The notes below the pieces were generated by a model that saw only the letters and a list, made by a program, of their open reading frames with translations, was not told the DNA's origin and made no database searches. A stretch of 64,000 bases of DNA from Pseudoroseomonas cervicalis (lineage in GTDB: Bacteria > Pseudomonadota > Alphaproteobacteria > Acetobacterales > Acetobacteraceae). Location of the stretch: contig NZ_JAUTAJ010000004.1 in NCBI RefSeq assembly GCF_030818485.1, forward strand, positions 3,387,501-3,451,500. Reading direction: 5' to 3'. The position numbers were made by a program, and so were the translations under genes. Shown here piece after piece: positions 53,902 through 63,457 of this stretch (the stretch's first letter is position 1; every line of letters begins with the position of its first letter).

Positions 53902-54512
53902 TGCTGACCGTGATCACCCCTGCCGAGCGCACGCGCCTGACTACGGTGAAGACGGCACAGGCTCATCTGCAGATCGACGGCGATCCCGATGAATTCTATC
54001 TGGGCGAGCTCATCGATGCCGCCTCGGCCATTGTGGTTGGGTGGTGCTGCAGAAGCTTCGCCCGCGAGACGGTGCGGCAGACCTTCCGCGGCACGCTGGG
54101 CGATTGTCTGGTCCTGGAGCGGCTGCCGGTGGCCACGGACGTTACCGTGTCTGTCGACGGCCGAGCGATCGAGGCAGAAGCCTTCGAGATTGAGCCTGGC
54201 ACGGGGCTGCTCTACGCGCTGTCCGGCTTCCGGCGCTGCGCCTGGCAAGGCTCCTTTGCCTCGGTCACCTACACCGGCGGCTACTTCCTCCCTGGCGCCC
54301 AGAACCGCAACCTTCCGCGCGATGTGGAGCAGGCTTGCCTGGTCACCATCGGCGCCCTGCACGCTGCCCGTGGCCGCGACCCGCTGCTGCGCTCCGAGAG
54401 CACCGAGGATGTGGGTTCGGCATCCTGGCTGGACCCGCGCGCGGGCATGGAGGCCCTTCCTCCCCAGGCTGCAGGGATGCTGGCTCCTTATAGGGCCTGG
54501 CGAGCCGGATGA
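53901..54512 (+). CDS. Head-tail connector (gp6-like)
   Basis: 203 aa. Starts MLTVITPAERTRLTTVKTAQAHLQIDG with DEFYLGELIDAASAIVVGWC, the helical gp6/YqbG-type pattern. Then come beta strands (ERLPVATDVTVSVDG) and helix (DVEQACLVTIGALHAAR). It forms a ring under the portal. Overlaps the next gene by 4 bp. Confidence 0.88.
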   Translation: MLTVITPAERTRLTTVKTAQAHLQIDGDPDEFYLGELIDAASAIVVGWCCRSFARETVRQTFRGTLGDCLVLERLPVATDVTVSVDGRAIEAEAFEIEPGTGLLYALSGFRRCAWQGSFASVTYTGGYFLPGAQNRNLPRDVEQACLVTIGALHAARGRDPLLRSESTEDVGSASWLDPRAGMEALPPQAAGMLAPYRAWRAG

Positions 54513-54835
54513 GCCATCGCCTGGCCACCCGCCGCCGCCAGATCCGAGCCAGGGGCCGCACCATGCTGCTGGCGCGCCCCGACGGGCCCGCCGTGTCCCT
54601 GGTCGGCTACCTGCATGCCTATGGCGCCGACGAGATGACCGGCGGCGTCCAGCAGGGCGACGGCCAGGTGGAGACGCTGAACGATGAGATCGCCGCAGCC
54701 GAATGGCCGGCCCCGCCGTCGCGCCCCGATCGCATCACCATCGGCGGTCAGCGCTGGACGGTGCAGGGCGCCTGGCCCGTCTATGACGGCGAGCTGCTGA
54801 TCGGCTGGAAGATCTGGGTCAGGGGGAACGGATGA
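54509..54835 (+). CDS. Head-tail joining (closure) protein
   Basis: 108 aa, short beta-barrel-like protein (RTMLLARPDGPAVSLVGYLHAY, RITIGGQRWTVQGAWPVYDGE), the size and position of gp16/gpFII-type stopper proteins. Coupled on both sides. Confidence 0.72.
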   Translation: MSHRLATRRRQIRARGRTMLLARPDGPAVSLVGYLHAYGADEMTGGVQQGDGQVETLNDEIAAAEWPAPPSRPDRITIGGQRWTVQGAWPVYDGELLIGWKIWVRGNG

Positions 54836-55236
54836 GCGACATCGTCTTCGAAGCGGTCGAAGCGCTTGTCGACGCCGAGTGGACCGGCACGCCCGTGGCC
54901 AAGCCCAACCGAGCCTTCGCCAAGCCGCAAGGGCCATGGATCCGCTTCGAGGTCACCGGCGACATCTTCCAGCAGCAGAGCATCGGCGCCGGCGCCGTGG
55001 CGCGCGAGAATCTCTGGCGCGAGACCGGCAGCGTGCTGGTGCACCTCTTCGTGCCGGCCGGTGACGACACCAAGCCTGGCCGGCGGCTCCTGCGCCAGTT
55101 CGTCGACCTGCTGGTCGGGCAGGAACTCGGCGCCATCGAATTCACCGACGCCTCGTTCGGAATGGGTCACGCGCCCGAGGATGACGGCAACTGGTGGATC
55201 CTGCCGGCTTCGATCGGCTGGACCCGCGACGAATAG
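54832..55236 (+). CDS. Tail terminator/completion protein
   Basis: 134 aa alpha/beta protein: SDIVFEAVEALVDAEWTGTPV, PWIRFEVTGDIFQQQSIG, RETGSVLVHLFVPAGDD, RLLRQFVDLLVG. This matches DUF4128/gpU-like terminators by layout and position. It overlaps the closure gene by 4 bp. Confidence 0.75.
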   Translation: MSDIVFEAVEALVDAEWTGTPVAKPNRAFAKPQGPWIRFEVTGDIFQQQSIGAGAVARENLWRETGSVLVHLFVPAGDDTKPGRRLLRQFVDLLVGQELGAIEFTDASFGMGHAPEDDGNWWILPASIGWTRDE

Positions 55237-55246
55237 GACCCTGCAC

Positions 55247-55474
55247 ATGGACAGCCTGATCATCGTGCGCCCCTTCCGCGGGCGCTTTCGGCGTTTCGAG
55301 CCCGGCACCGCGAAGGAGCCGAACGCCATCACCGTCGAGGAAGTCGGCAGCGAGGCCGCCGCCGCGCAGCTGCTGAAGGCCGGCTACCTCGCCGAGCCCT
55401 CGAAGCCCGCCGAGAAGCGCGCCGCCACGGCCGCCGCGGTCGCCGCCGAGCCGGCCGCCACCCCCAGCACCTGA
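55247..55474 (+). CDS. Small late protein (75 aa)
   Basis: Begins MDSLIIVRPFRGRFRRFEPG, ends in an Ala/Pro tail. It lies between the tail terminator and tail tube genes, 12 bp before the tube. Function unknown. Confidence 0.65.
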   Translation: MDSLIIVRPFRGRFRRFEPGTAKEPNAITVEEVGSEAAAAQLLKAGYLAEPSKPAEKRAATAAAVAAEPAATPST

Positions 55475-55486
55475 GGTAGCCCAGCC

Positions 55487-56983
55487 ATGGACACCAGCCG
55501 CCTGCGCCTGACCGGCGTCCGCGCCAATGCCGATGGGTCCGCGCCGGCCAGCCCGCGCATGCGGCGCGCCCGGATCACCGGCGAGAACCTGCGGCTTGAG
55601 CCGCAGTATGAGGTCTCCGATGAAATCCGGGACGACCGGATGGAGGCCGATCCCGCGCTCTCCGACCTGGCGAATGACGGGACGCTCAACTTCGAGGTGC
55701 ATTATCCGCCCGATCGCTCGCTGATGAGCGAGTGGCTGCAGTCCGCCTTCTACAACGCGTGGTCGCTGACGCCGCAGCACTACAACGACGGCGTCGAGGA
55801 TGCCGTCATCACCTCCGTCGCCTCCTCCACCGGCACGGTGACGGTGATCGACGAGAGCGCCGCCGGTGGTTTCGCCGGCACCGCATACAAGGCTGGGCAC
55901 CTGGTGCTGTTCTCCGGCTTCGACACGACGCCGGCGAACAACGGCATGCGGAAGGTGCTGAGTTCCACGGCCACCTCCGTGGTCTACGGGCCCGATGCCG
56001 GCATGTCGCTGGACAACACCCCCGACGCCGAGGCCCGGATGAAGGTCGTGGGCTTCGAGGGCGCAGCGGGCGACATCACCGCGACCAGCACCGGTCTGGG
56101 CAGCACCACGCTCGACTTCACCACCCTCGGCCTGGCGGTCGGGCAGTGGATCAAGATCGGCGGCACCGGCTCGGCCTTCCGCTTCACCCCCGAACCGCTG
56201 AACGGCTGGGCGCGGATCATCGCCATCTCGGCGAACGCCCTGACCCTGGACAACCTGCCGCCTGGCTGGGCGCCCAGCAGCGGCACGGGCAAGACGATCC
56301 GGGTCTGGTTCGGCGACTACATCCGCAACGGAACCACGCAGTTCGCGACGGTGATCGAGCGCGGATTCATGGGGCAGAACCCGCCCAGCTACATCGTCAA
56401 CCCGGGCATGGTGGTTGGGCAGCTGCAGCTGACGATCGCCGCGCGCCAGAAGCTGACCGGACAGCTGACCTTCCAGGGCATGGATGGCGGCCGGTCCAGC
56501 CTGGTCAGCCTCGACGACACCCCCGACCCGGCGCCTGCGGTCGAAACGCACCCGATCATGACCGCCTCGGCGAATTGCGGGCGGATCTTCGAATCCGGCG
56601 CGGTGCTGACCCGGCCCAATTTCGTGCGCAGCCTCGGCATCACGCTGAACAACAACACCCGTACGGTGGATGAGGTCGGCACGCTGGGCTCGCCGGATGT
56701 GGGTGAGGGCTCGGCCACGGTCGGCGCGACGCTGGAGACCTATTTCGGCGATGGCGCGCTCTACGCCAAGGCGATGGCCGGCACCCCCACGGCCATTTCC
56801 GCCCGCGCCATGAAGGCGAACAAGGCCATGGTCTGGACTATGCCACGCCTGACGCTCCGGGGCTTCCCGACCAGCCCGGGGCGGAACCAGGACAGCCTGC
56901 TGTCGCTCACCGGAATGGCGAGCCGCGACAGCCTGACCAACTGCCATCTGCAGATGGATCGCCTCGAATACGTCGAGGCCTGA
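55487..56983 (+). CDS. Major tail tube protein (long form)
   Basis: 498 aa, longer than a minimal tube protein (~150-250). N-terminal TGENLRLEPQYEVSDEIRDDR is typical of phage tail tube family 13. Central beta segments resemble inserted Ig-like or decoration domains (about 90-260). The C-terminus TGMASRDSLTNCHLQMDRLEYVEA closes the fold. It precedes the tail chaperones as expected. Confidence 0.86.
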   Translation: MDTSRLRLTGVRANADGSAPASPRMRRARITGENLRLEPQYEVSDEIRDDRMEADPALSDLANDGTLNFEVHYPPDRSLMSEWLQSAFYNAWSLTPQHYNDGVEDAVITSVASSTGTVTVIDESAAGGFAGTAYKAGHLVLFSGFDTTPANNGMRKVLSSTATSVVYGPDAGMSLDNTPDAEARMKVVGFEGAAGDITATSTGLGSTTLDFTTLGLAVGQWIKIGGTGSAFRFTPEPLNGWARIIAISANALTLDNLPPGWAPSSGTGKTIRVWFGDYIRNGTTQFATVIERGFMGQNPPSYIVNPGMVVGQLQLTIAARQKLTGQLTFQGMDGGRSSLVSLDDTPDPAPAVETHPIMTASANCGRIFESGAVLTRPNFVRSLGITLNNNTRTVDEVGTLGSPDVGEGSATVGATLETYFGDGALYAKAMAGTPTAISARAMKANKAMVWTMPRLTLRGFPTSPGRNQDSLLSLTGMASRDSLTNCHLQMDRLEYVEA

Positions 56984-57089
56984 CAGCTCCGGCCGCGCAG
57001 CCGGAGACGCCGCGCGGCGAGAGGCGGTGGATGCGTCGGGCGTCCACCGCCTTGCCCCCGACAGCCCGACAACCCGACAGGAGAAGATG

Positions 57090-57521
57090 ATGGCCAAGCT
57101 GGACAGCCTGCGCGTCAACGCGCGCGCCATGCGCGAGGGCGAGTGGATCGATCTGCCGGAGGGCTTCGACGGCCTGCGGCTGCTGGTGCGCGCCCAGGGC
57201 CGCGCCTATCTCGACGGCCGCGCCAAGCTGATGAAGGAGGCGGCCGAGCCCTATGGCGGCAAGGAGGAGCTGATCCCGGAGGAAGTCCTCGACGAGGTCT
57301 CCGCCCGCGCCGCCGGCCAGCATCTGCTGATCGATGTCGAGAACCTCCACGGGGCGCACGGCCCGGTGACGGTCGAGCAGTACCGTGACCTCATGATCGA
57401 GCCCGATCGGCTGCCGCTGGTGACCGCGGTCTTCATCGCCTCCGGCCAAGTCGGCCGCAAGCTCGACATTGACCAGAAGGTCGCGGAGGGAAACTCCGGG
57501 ACGTCCTCCGCTGGCGGCTAG
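57090..57521 (+). CDS. Tail assembly chaperone, G-type (zero frame)
   Basis: 143 aa, lambda gpG analogue that coats the tape measure during tail assembly. AGGAG at 57079-57083 is best spaced for ATG 57090 (ATG 57087 also possible). Reads MAKLDSLRVNARAMREGEWI and ends DQKVAEGNSGTSSAGG. A slippery heptamer near the 3' end gives a longer product from the -1 frame. Confidence 0.85.
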   Translation: MAKLDSLRVNARAMREGEWIDLPEGFDGLRLLVRAQGRAYLDGRAKLMKEAAEPYGGKEELIPEEVLDEVSARAAGQHLLIDVENLHGAHGPVTVEQYRDLMIEPDRLPLVTAVFIASGQVGRKLDIDQKVAEGNSGTSSAGG

Positions 57522-57895
57522 ACCAGACGGAGGAGACCGCTTCCTGGCTCGCTGATGCCGCGGAGGAGGAGGGCTTCGGGGAGCTGGCCAGCACGGCGCA
57601 CGCCAAGGTCGCCAGTGGCCCGAAGCTCCTGCCCTGGCTCGCCTGGGTCATGGCCTGCTGGGAGCGGCTGAACCCTGACCGCCACTGGCGGCCGCAGGGA
57701 ATGGATGTGGCGGCTCCGGGTCGCATCCCCTGGACCGTGGTGCGGGACTGGTGCCAGCACCATGAGTACGGGCCCGACCGGATGGACTTCCTGGACCGGT
57801 GCCTGATGGCCATGGACACGGTCTTCATCGAGCATTGGCAGGCGGAGCAGGCGGAAGCCCGCCGGCAGCGCGAGGCGGAAAGGTCGACACCATGA
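57090..57895 (+). CDS. Tail assembly chaperone GT fusion made by -1 frameshift
   Basis: Join of 57090-57494 and 57494-57895, about 268 aa. The T part reads LRDVLRWRLDQTEETASWLADAAEEEGFGEL and then WERLNPDRHWRPQGMDVAAPG, helical like lambda gpT. It lacks a good start of its own near 57500. It should bridge the coated tape measure and the tube protein. The stop overlaps the next gene (ATGA). Confidence 0.82.
57488..57533 (+). promoter_or_regulatory. Programmed -1 frameshift site (slippery heptamer plus stem-loop)
   Basis: G-GGA-AAC (57488-57494), in phase with the G gene, is a perfect X-XXY-YYZ slip site. Ten bases downstream is a hairpin: CCTCCGCTGG (57505-57514) pairs with CCAG (57523-57526), then a bulged A and CGGAGG (57528-57533). 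Lambda uses GGGAAAG at the same place. Confidence 0.88.
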
Positions 57896-58596
57896 GCGGC
57901 ACCCGCTTCGAGCGCGACATCAGCCTTTGGCTCGATCGTAACCTGTCAGATCGGGCGCTCTCGAAGCGCCTGGCCGCCTACGCCCGCCGCCGGCTGGATG
58001 AGACCATTGCCAGCGGGCAGGGGTCGCGGGCGTACAAGCGCTATGTCGACGGCGTGCTGGGCGCCAGCGAGGACCAGGTCCGGCCGGATGGCCGGATCGT
58101 CTACGAGTTCACCTACCTGGCCGACGCCACGGTCTTCGCGCTGGGCTACCTGATGCAGCGCTCGCCGGTAAAGAGCGGCCGCTTCCGCAGCAGCTTCTAC
58201 CTGGGCATCTCGCGCGGCCAGGGCGGTCGGGCGCAGCGGGAGGTCACCGGCGGCCGCTTCATCCCGGCCGCCACCTTCAACCCGCAGACCATGAGCGCGG
58301 ATGCCTTCGAGGTGGTGATCGGCAACACCCAGCCTTACAGCCGCAAGGTGGACGTGCAGCTGGTGGGGCTGCGGCGCCTGCGCTTCGAGGTGCCGGCGGG
58401 CATGTTTGAGGATGCCGCACGGGCCGTGAATGGCCAGTTCGGCAACAGCGTCCGCGCCCGCCGGGTCTACACCATGCGCTTCCCGGGCCAGTACCGGCTG
58501 CAGCAGCCGCAGTACCGCAAGGATGCCCCGCACCGCATCAAGCGGGGCGTGGGCGATTTCGTCGAGAGCCCGGCTCTCATCATCTCGATCCTGTAG
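57892..58596 (+). CDS. Tail protein between chaperones and tape measure (234 aa)
   Basis: I chose ATG 57892, coupled to the GT stop. Helical start (FERDISLWLDRNLSDRALSKRLAAYARRR), then beta-rich segments (RIVYEFTYLADATVFALGYL, SPVKSGRFRSSFYLG). The latter, with SPVKSGRFR, resembles minor tail proteins of the HK97-gp10/terminator fold. Exact role uncertain. Confidence 0.7.
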   Translation: MSGTRFERDISLWLDRNLSDRALSKRLAAYARRRLDETIASGQGSRAYKRYVDGVLGASEDQVRPDGRIVYEFTYLADATVFALGYLMQRSPVKSGRFRSSFYLGISRGQGGRAQREVTGGRFIPAATFNPQTMSADAFEVVIGNTQPYSRKVDVQLVGLRRLRFEVPAGMFEDAARAVNGQFGNSVRARRVYTMRFPGQYRLQQPQYRKDAPHRIKRGVGDFVESPALIISIL

Positions 58597-58604
58597 GGGC
58601 ACCC

Positions 58605-61600
58605 ATGGCGCAGCTCGATCAGCTCGGCGTGTCGGCCCGCTTCGAGAATGGCATGTCGGCCGGCGCGAAAGCCGCGGCGGCCGATATGGAGCGGCTGGCG
58701 AAGGCTGGCGCTGACGTGGATGGTGCGCTGGCGAAGACCAGCGAGCGGGTTACCCGTGTGGGCGCCACGGCGGAGCAGCTGGCGCGGAAGTTCCTGGAGG
58801 CCGAGCGGGCGACGGCGCGCCTCGCTGCGGCCAACCGCGCGACCGCCGGCGCCATGCGCGACAACGATGCGCTGCTGCAGGCCGGCAGGATCAGCCTCGA
58901 GCGCCACGCCGAGATCCAGGCCGGCATTCTGGCGCGCCAGGCGGCCGACCAGGAGAAGTACAACCGGAGCATTGCCACCGCGGCAGCCAGCTCAGCCGCC
59001 GGCATGGCCGCGCAGGCGGCCGAGATGGAGCGCCTCCGGACCCGGTACGATCCGCTCTACGTCGCTGCGCAGCGTTACGAAAGCGCCCTGCAGGATATTG
59101 CGCGTGCGGAACAGGCAGGTATCCTGAGCACGCGCACGGCCGCCCAAGCCCGTGCCGATGCTACCGCGCAGATGCATGGCTTCGCGAACGCTGCGGCCCA
59201 GGCCACGCGGGAACAGCAGAACGCCGCAGCGGCACAGGCCGAGTTCAATCGCGTGCTGCAGGTGGGCGGATCCGGGTCCGATCACGCATCCCGCGCTGCT
59301 GATGTCGCCGCCTACGGCAACGAGCTGGATCGGCTGCGCGCCAAGTACAATCCGCTTTTCGCGGTCAGCAAGCAGTACGAGGCCACGCTGGAAGAAATCG
59401 CCCATGCCGAGAGGGTGGGCGCCATCTCGACGCGCGAGGCGGCGGCGGCTCGCGAGCGCGCCACAGCTTCCTTCGCGGCGGCCACGGCGCCGGTACAGCG
59501 CCAGACGCAGCAGGCGGAGGCCACGGTGCGGAGCCTGCGGCTCCAGGCGCATGAGGCCACGAACCTTAGCTACCAGATCCAGGACGTTTTCGTTCAGCTG
59601 GCTGGCGGCCAAAACCCGTTCCTGATCATGGCCCAGCAGGGCCCGCAGGCGACCGGCGCCGTCGGCGGTGTGCGGCGCGGCCTCGAGCTGCTGTCCGCCG
59701 CCATCACCCCGGTGCGTGCCGCGACGATTGCCCTCACCGCCGCGGCCGCAGCCACGGCGCTCGCCTACAATGCCCAGGAAGGCTCTCTGGTCCGAGTGCA
59801 GACCCGCATGCGGGCGACGACGACCGATTACGTTGCCATGGGCCGGGTGATGGAGGCCCAAGCCCGCCGCGCCGCCGCCACGGTGCCGGGCCTGAGCACC
59901 GCCAGCGCGCGCAACGCCATGGTCAGCTTCGCCGGCGCCGCGCCGCGCAACAGCGGCTTCGATTTCGCCGACATCACCCGCCAGGCGGCCGACTTCGCCC
60001 GCGTGATGGGCACCGATGTGGATGCGGCGGTGGGGCGCTTCACCGAGGGCATGCGGGACCCGGTCGGCCTGGTCGACAGCCTGGCCAAGCAGGGCTTCCC
60101 GGGGATGACCGAATCCTTGCGCCTGACGGCTCTGCGCCTGGCCGAGGGCGGTCAGCGCGGCGACGCCTTCACGCTGGTGCTCGGCCGGATCGCCGCGGCG
60201 ACCTCCGGCGCGGCGCGCACCGGCATGTCCCCGCTGGAATCCGGCCTGGATCGGCTGAGCAAGCGCTTCCGCGACATGTGGGGCGTGGTGGCGGAAGGCC
60301 TGGCCGGCGCCGGTGCCGATTTCCTCGACTGGCTGGAGCGCAGTAACGGACGGGTGGAGAACGGTGGGATCTTCGACCCGTCCCTGGGCAACTCGACCGG
60401 GCTGAGCCGCATGCTCTTCGGCCACCCGGCGCAGCGCACCGATCCCGCGGCGGTGCCGGCCAACATGCAGCCGGTCATTGCCCAAGCCGCCGGGCAGGCG
60501 GGGGTTGATGCTGCGCTGCTGGCCCGCGTGATGACGCTTGGCGAGCGCAGCCGGCAGAATGCGGACGGGACCTGGCCGACCAGCCCTAAGGGCGCCGAGG
60601 GCCCTCTGCAGGTCATGCCGGGCACCTTTGCGGAGATGGCGCGCCGCTACAACATCAGCGGCGGGATCAACGACCCTCAGGCCAATGCCACCGCCGGCGC
60701 CTACTACCTGCGGGAGATGCTCAACGCCTTCAACGGCGACGTGAAACTCGCCCTGGCCGCCTACAACGCCGGCCCCGGCCGCGTGAACGAGGTGCTTGCC
60801 GGCCGCGCGGAGCTGCCTCGGGAGACCGTGGGATACGTCCGCAGGGCAGCGGCTGGCTATTCGGGCACCGGCCTCGGGCCCACTGCGCCGCGGCCGGGCA
60901 TCGCCTTCCCGACCGGCCTCGATATGTCCGGCGCCGATGCCGGCCGCTCGATCCAGGACGCTGTCCTGGCGCCGGCGGCGTTGGAGCGTCTGCTGCGCCA
61001 GGCGCGTGGTGCGGAGCCTCTGCCCGGGCAGAGTGGCACACTGGCCAACCGCCGCGCCGGGCTGATCACGACCATCGGGCAGGCCCAGGACGCCCGCCTG
61101 CTGGGCGCGACGGCCGAGGAACAGGAGACGCTGACGGCGGCGGTGCAGCGCTGGCGCGCCGAGCTGGAGGCGGCGAAGACCCCGCACGAGGCCATGCTGC
61201 AGCGCCTGCAGCAGCAGAATGCGTCCGCGCAGGAGACCAACCCGACGCTGCGCGCGATGGCTGATGCCATGGCCGAGTATGACCAGGCCATCCGCGCCGC
61301 GGGCCAGACGCCGGACCCGGCCGAGCGCCAACGCTACATGGGCGAGGTGCTGCGCGGCCTGCGCGGGCCGGTCAGCCAGGCCATCGCCGACACCCGGCAG
61401 CAGGTCGAGGCCGAACAGGCCCTGGCGAATGCCACGATGGAAGGCGCCGCCGCGGTCAGCCGCGCGGAAAACCTGAACCGCGCCCTGGATCTGGCCCGGC
61501 GCAGCGGCTACGCGACGGCCACGGCGGAAAGCGACATCGTGAAGGCCCTGGCCAGGGGCTATGACGACCTCACCGCCGCGCAGCAGCGCCGCGTGTCGGC

Positions 61601-62432
61601 GCAGAGCCTGCAAGGCCAGAACAACCAGATCGAGTACCTGACCGCCGAGCGAGGCCTGCGGGGGCTCAGCAGCCGCGAGCGTGCGCTGGAGCAGGCGGCG
61701 CTCCGGCAGCGCCTGGCGATCCAGAACCGTGGCGGCGATCCCGACAGCGGCCGCTCCGAGCTGGAGATCCTGAACGCCAGGACGATTGCCGGCATGGAGT
61801 ACGATGCCGGTCGCGTGGGGGACGCCTTCGAGAGCGCCTTCGGCAAGGCCACATCGCAGGTGGAAGACTTCCTGGTCACGGGCGGCAAGGCGAGCGATCT
61901 GCTGAAGGCCATGGAGCAGGATCTGGCGCGCCTGGCCTACCGCGCCCTGCTGATGAACCCGCTGGAGAAGGCGGCCTCCGGGGTGCTCGGCCAGGCAGGC
62001 AACTGGCTGACCAGCCTCTTCGGGCCGACCACGATCACGGGGGTGAACCCCGCCGCCGGCACCTATGGGGCCAGCCCCAATGAGATGGCCCTGGGGGGCA
62101 TCATGACGTCTGCCGGCGCCGCGCCACTGCAGCGCTACGCCGAGGGCGGCGTGGCCTACTCGCCGCAGATCGCCCTCTTCGGGGAGGCCAGGAAGCCGGA
62201 GGCCTATGTGCCGCTGAACGATGGACGCTCCATCCCGGTCACCGTCCAGGGCGGCACCGGTGGGGGGTTGTCGATCTCCCAGACATTCCGGATCGACGCC
62301 CGGGGCGCCGATGCTGGAGCGGCAATCCGCATGGAAGCCGTCGCGCGGCGGGTGGCGCGGGAACAGCAGAACCAGTTGATTGCCCAGGTTGGGCGAGGGG
62401 GTGCGATGGCCAAGGCCATGGGGCGGCGATAG
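58605..62432 (+). CDS. Tail tape measure protein with lytic transglycosylase domain
   Basis: 1275 aa. Long Ala-rich coiled coil (1-300), the usual hydrophobic patch (LSAAITPVRAATIALTAAAAATALAYN), the lambda-type motif AQQGPQATGAVGGVRRG, then a soluble SLT domain (about 612-755). The SLT domain has ARVMTLGERSRQ, GPLQVMPGTFAEMARRY and ALAAYNAGPGRVNEVL. More coiled coil and a Gly-rich C-terminus follow. Length sets tail length; the SLT domain should open peptidoglycan during DNA entry. Confidence 0.94.
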   Translation: MAQLDQLGVSARFENGMSAGAKAAAADMERLAKAGADVDGALAKTSERVTRVGATAEQLARKFLEAERATARLAAANRATAGAMRDNDALLQAGRISLERHAEIQAGILARQAADQEKYNRSIATAAASSAAGMAAQAAEMERLRTRYDPLYVAAQRYESALQDIARAEQAGILSTRTAAQARADATAQMHGFANAAAQATREQQNAAAAQAEFNRVLQVGGSGSDHASRAADVAAYGNELDRLRAKYNPLFAVSKQYEATLEEIAHAERVGAISTREAAAARERATASFAAATAPVQRQTQQAEATVRSLRLQAHEATNLSYQIQDVFVQLAGGQNPFLIMAQQGPQATGAVGGVRRGLELLSAAITPVRAATIALTAAAAATALAYNAQEGSLVRVQTRMRATTTDYVAMGRVMEAQARRAAATVPGLSTASARNAMVSFAGAAPRNSGFDFADITRQAADFARVMGTDVDAAVGRFTEGMRDPVGLVDSLAKQGFPGMTESLRLTALRLAEGGQRGDAFTLVLGRIAAATSGAARTGMSPLESGLDRLSKRFRDMWGVVAEGLAGAGADFLDWLERSNGRVENGGIFDPSLGNSTGLSRMLFGHPAQRTDPAAVPANMQPVIAQAAGQAGVDAALLARVMTLGERSRQNADGTWPTSPKGAEGPLQVMPGTFAEMARRYNISGGINDPQANATAGAYYLREMLNAFNGDVKLALAAYNAGPGRVNEVLAGRAELPRETVGYVRRAAAGYSGTGLGPTAPRPGIAFPTGLDMSGADAGRSIQDAVLAPAALERLLRQARGAEPLPGQSGTLANRRAGLITTIGQAQDARLLGATAEEQETLTAAVQRWRAELEAAKTPHEAMLQRLQQQNASAQETNPTLRAMADAMAEYDQAIRAAGQTPDPAERQRYMGEVLRGLRGPVSQAIADTRQQVEAEQALANATMEGAAAVSRAENLNRALDLARRSGYATATAESDIVKALARGYDDLTAAQQRRVSAQSLQGQNNQIEYLTAERGLRGLSSRERALEQAALRQRLAIQNRGGDPDSGRSELEILNARTIAGMEYDAGRVGDAFESAFGKATSQVEDFLVTGGKASDLLKAMEQDLARLAYRALLMNPLEKAASGVLGQAGNWLTSLFGPTTITGVNPAAGTYGASPNEMALGGIMTSAGAAPLQRYAEGGVAYSPQIALFGEARKPEAYVPLNDGRSIPVTVQGGTGGGLSISQTFRIDARGADAGAAIRMEAVARRVAREQQNQLIAQVGRGGAMAKAMGRR

Positions 62433-63049
62433 TGGCGATCCTCCAGTTCCCCACCGGGATCGCGCGCCCGGCGGGCCTCTCCTGGCTGCCGCGGGCCAAC
62501 ACCCAAAGCCATACCAGCCCGCTCGATGGCACCACCCAGACGCTGCAAATGCCGGGCATGCGGTGGGTGGTGACCCTCACCTGGGAGGACCTCAAGCCCG
62601 AGCACTGGCGGATCCTGGGCGCCTTCATCGCCCAGCTCGGCGGCCAGGCCGGCCGTTTCACCTATGGTCCATGGCATGCGCCCCGCACCGCGCCGGGCGT
62701 CGGCGCGCCCGTGGTCGATGGTGCCGGCCAGGCAGGCGACCTGCTGGTCACCCGCGGCTGGCCGAACTTCACACGGGTCTTCAACACCGGGGACTGGCTG
62801 TCCTACCCCGACGCGCAAGGCAGGCCGATGCTGCACCAGGTGGTCGCCAACAGCAGCAGCAACGGCACCGGGCAAGCTGCGACCCGCTTGGCGCCGCCGC
62901 TGCGCCGGCCAGGCGCGGACGGCGCGGCCGTCGAGGTGGTCAACCCGGTCGGGGTTTTCATGCTCGCCTCGGACGATGATGGCGAGATCAGATTCCGGAA
63001 GCCGGTGCGCGCCTCGACCAGCCTGCAGCTGGTCGAGGCGCTGGTTTAG
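62432..63049 (+). CDS. Distal tail protein
   Basis: 205 aa, GTG start overlapping the tape measure stop (TAGTG). Beta-rich: LSWLPRANTQSHTSPLDGTTQTLQMPGMRW and VTLTWEDLKPEHWRILGAFIAQL, then PVRASTSLQLVEALV. It occupies the position of Dit/minor tail proteins joining tube to tip. Confidence 0.78.
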   Translation: MAILQFPTGIARPAGLSWLPRANTQSHTSPLDGTTQTLQMPGMRWVVTLTWEDLKPEHWRILGAFIAQLGGQAGRFTYGPWHAPRTAPGVGAPVVDGAGQAGDLLVTRGWPNFTRVFNTGDWLSYPDAQGRPMLHQVVANSSSNGTGQAATRLAPPLRRPGADGAAVEVVNPVGVFMLASDDDGEIRFRKPVRASTSLQLVEALV

Positions 63050-63405
63050 AGCGGGATTGGCGTGCTGGCCCCGTTCGGGCAGCGGACTGACAGGGTGTAG
63101 GTGGTCGTCTTCCGCTGGACCAAGCCCTGGGGCAGGCCCGTGATCGTGGCACGCTCTGCAATGACCGCAGGCTGGCCGCACTGTTCGGCCAGAATGGACC
63201 GGACGAAGGCGTGCCGCTGGTCTCGGTCGTTGAGGTCGTAGCCGATATCGAAGCCGGCAAACATATTTACAATCAAAAGCTTGGGGTCGGACGGGTCAGG
63301 CATCACGCGGACCCGCCCGCTGCCCAGCTCCATGCCCGACGACATGCCGCCGGTGGGCCCGCATGCGGCCATCGCAAGGCACATCAACAGCGCAGCTCTT
63401 CGCAC
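63046..63405 (-). CDS. Lipoprotein on the opposite strand within the tail operon (moron candidate)
   Basis: 119 aa. Signal sequence with lipobox MAAC (MRRAALLMCLAMAAC-GPTGG), then a small domain (RVRVMPDPSDPKLLIVNMFAG, HAFVRSILAEQCGQPAV, TTYTLSVRC). It runs against the late genes, overlaps the distal tail stop by 4 bp, and could be expressed from the prophage. Such genes often alter the host surface or exclude other phages; function here is not known. Confidence 0.72.
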   Translation of the reverse strand: MRRAALLMCLAMAACGPTGGMSSGMELGSGRVRVMPDPSDPKLLIVNMFAGFDIGYDLNDRDQRHAFVRSILAEQCGQPAVIAERATITGLPQGLVQRKTTTYTLSVRCPNGASTPIPL

Positions 63406-63457
63406 GGCACCCTCCCTGTCAGGGCGCCAACGCTAGCCTTTACCCTGGAGTGGCTCA

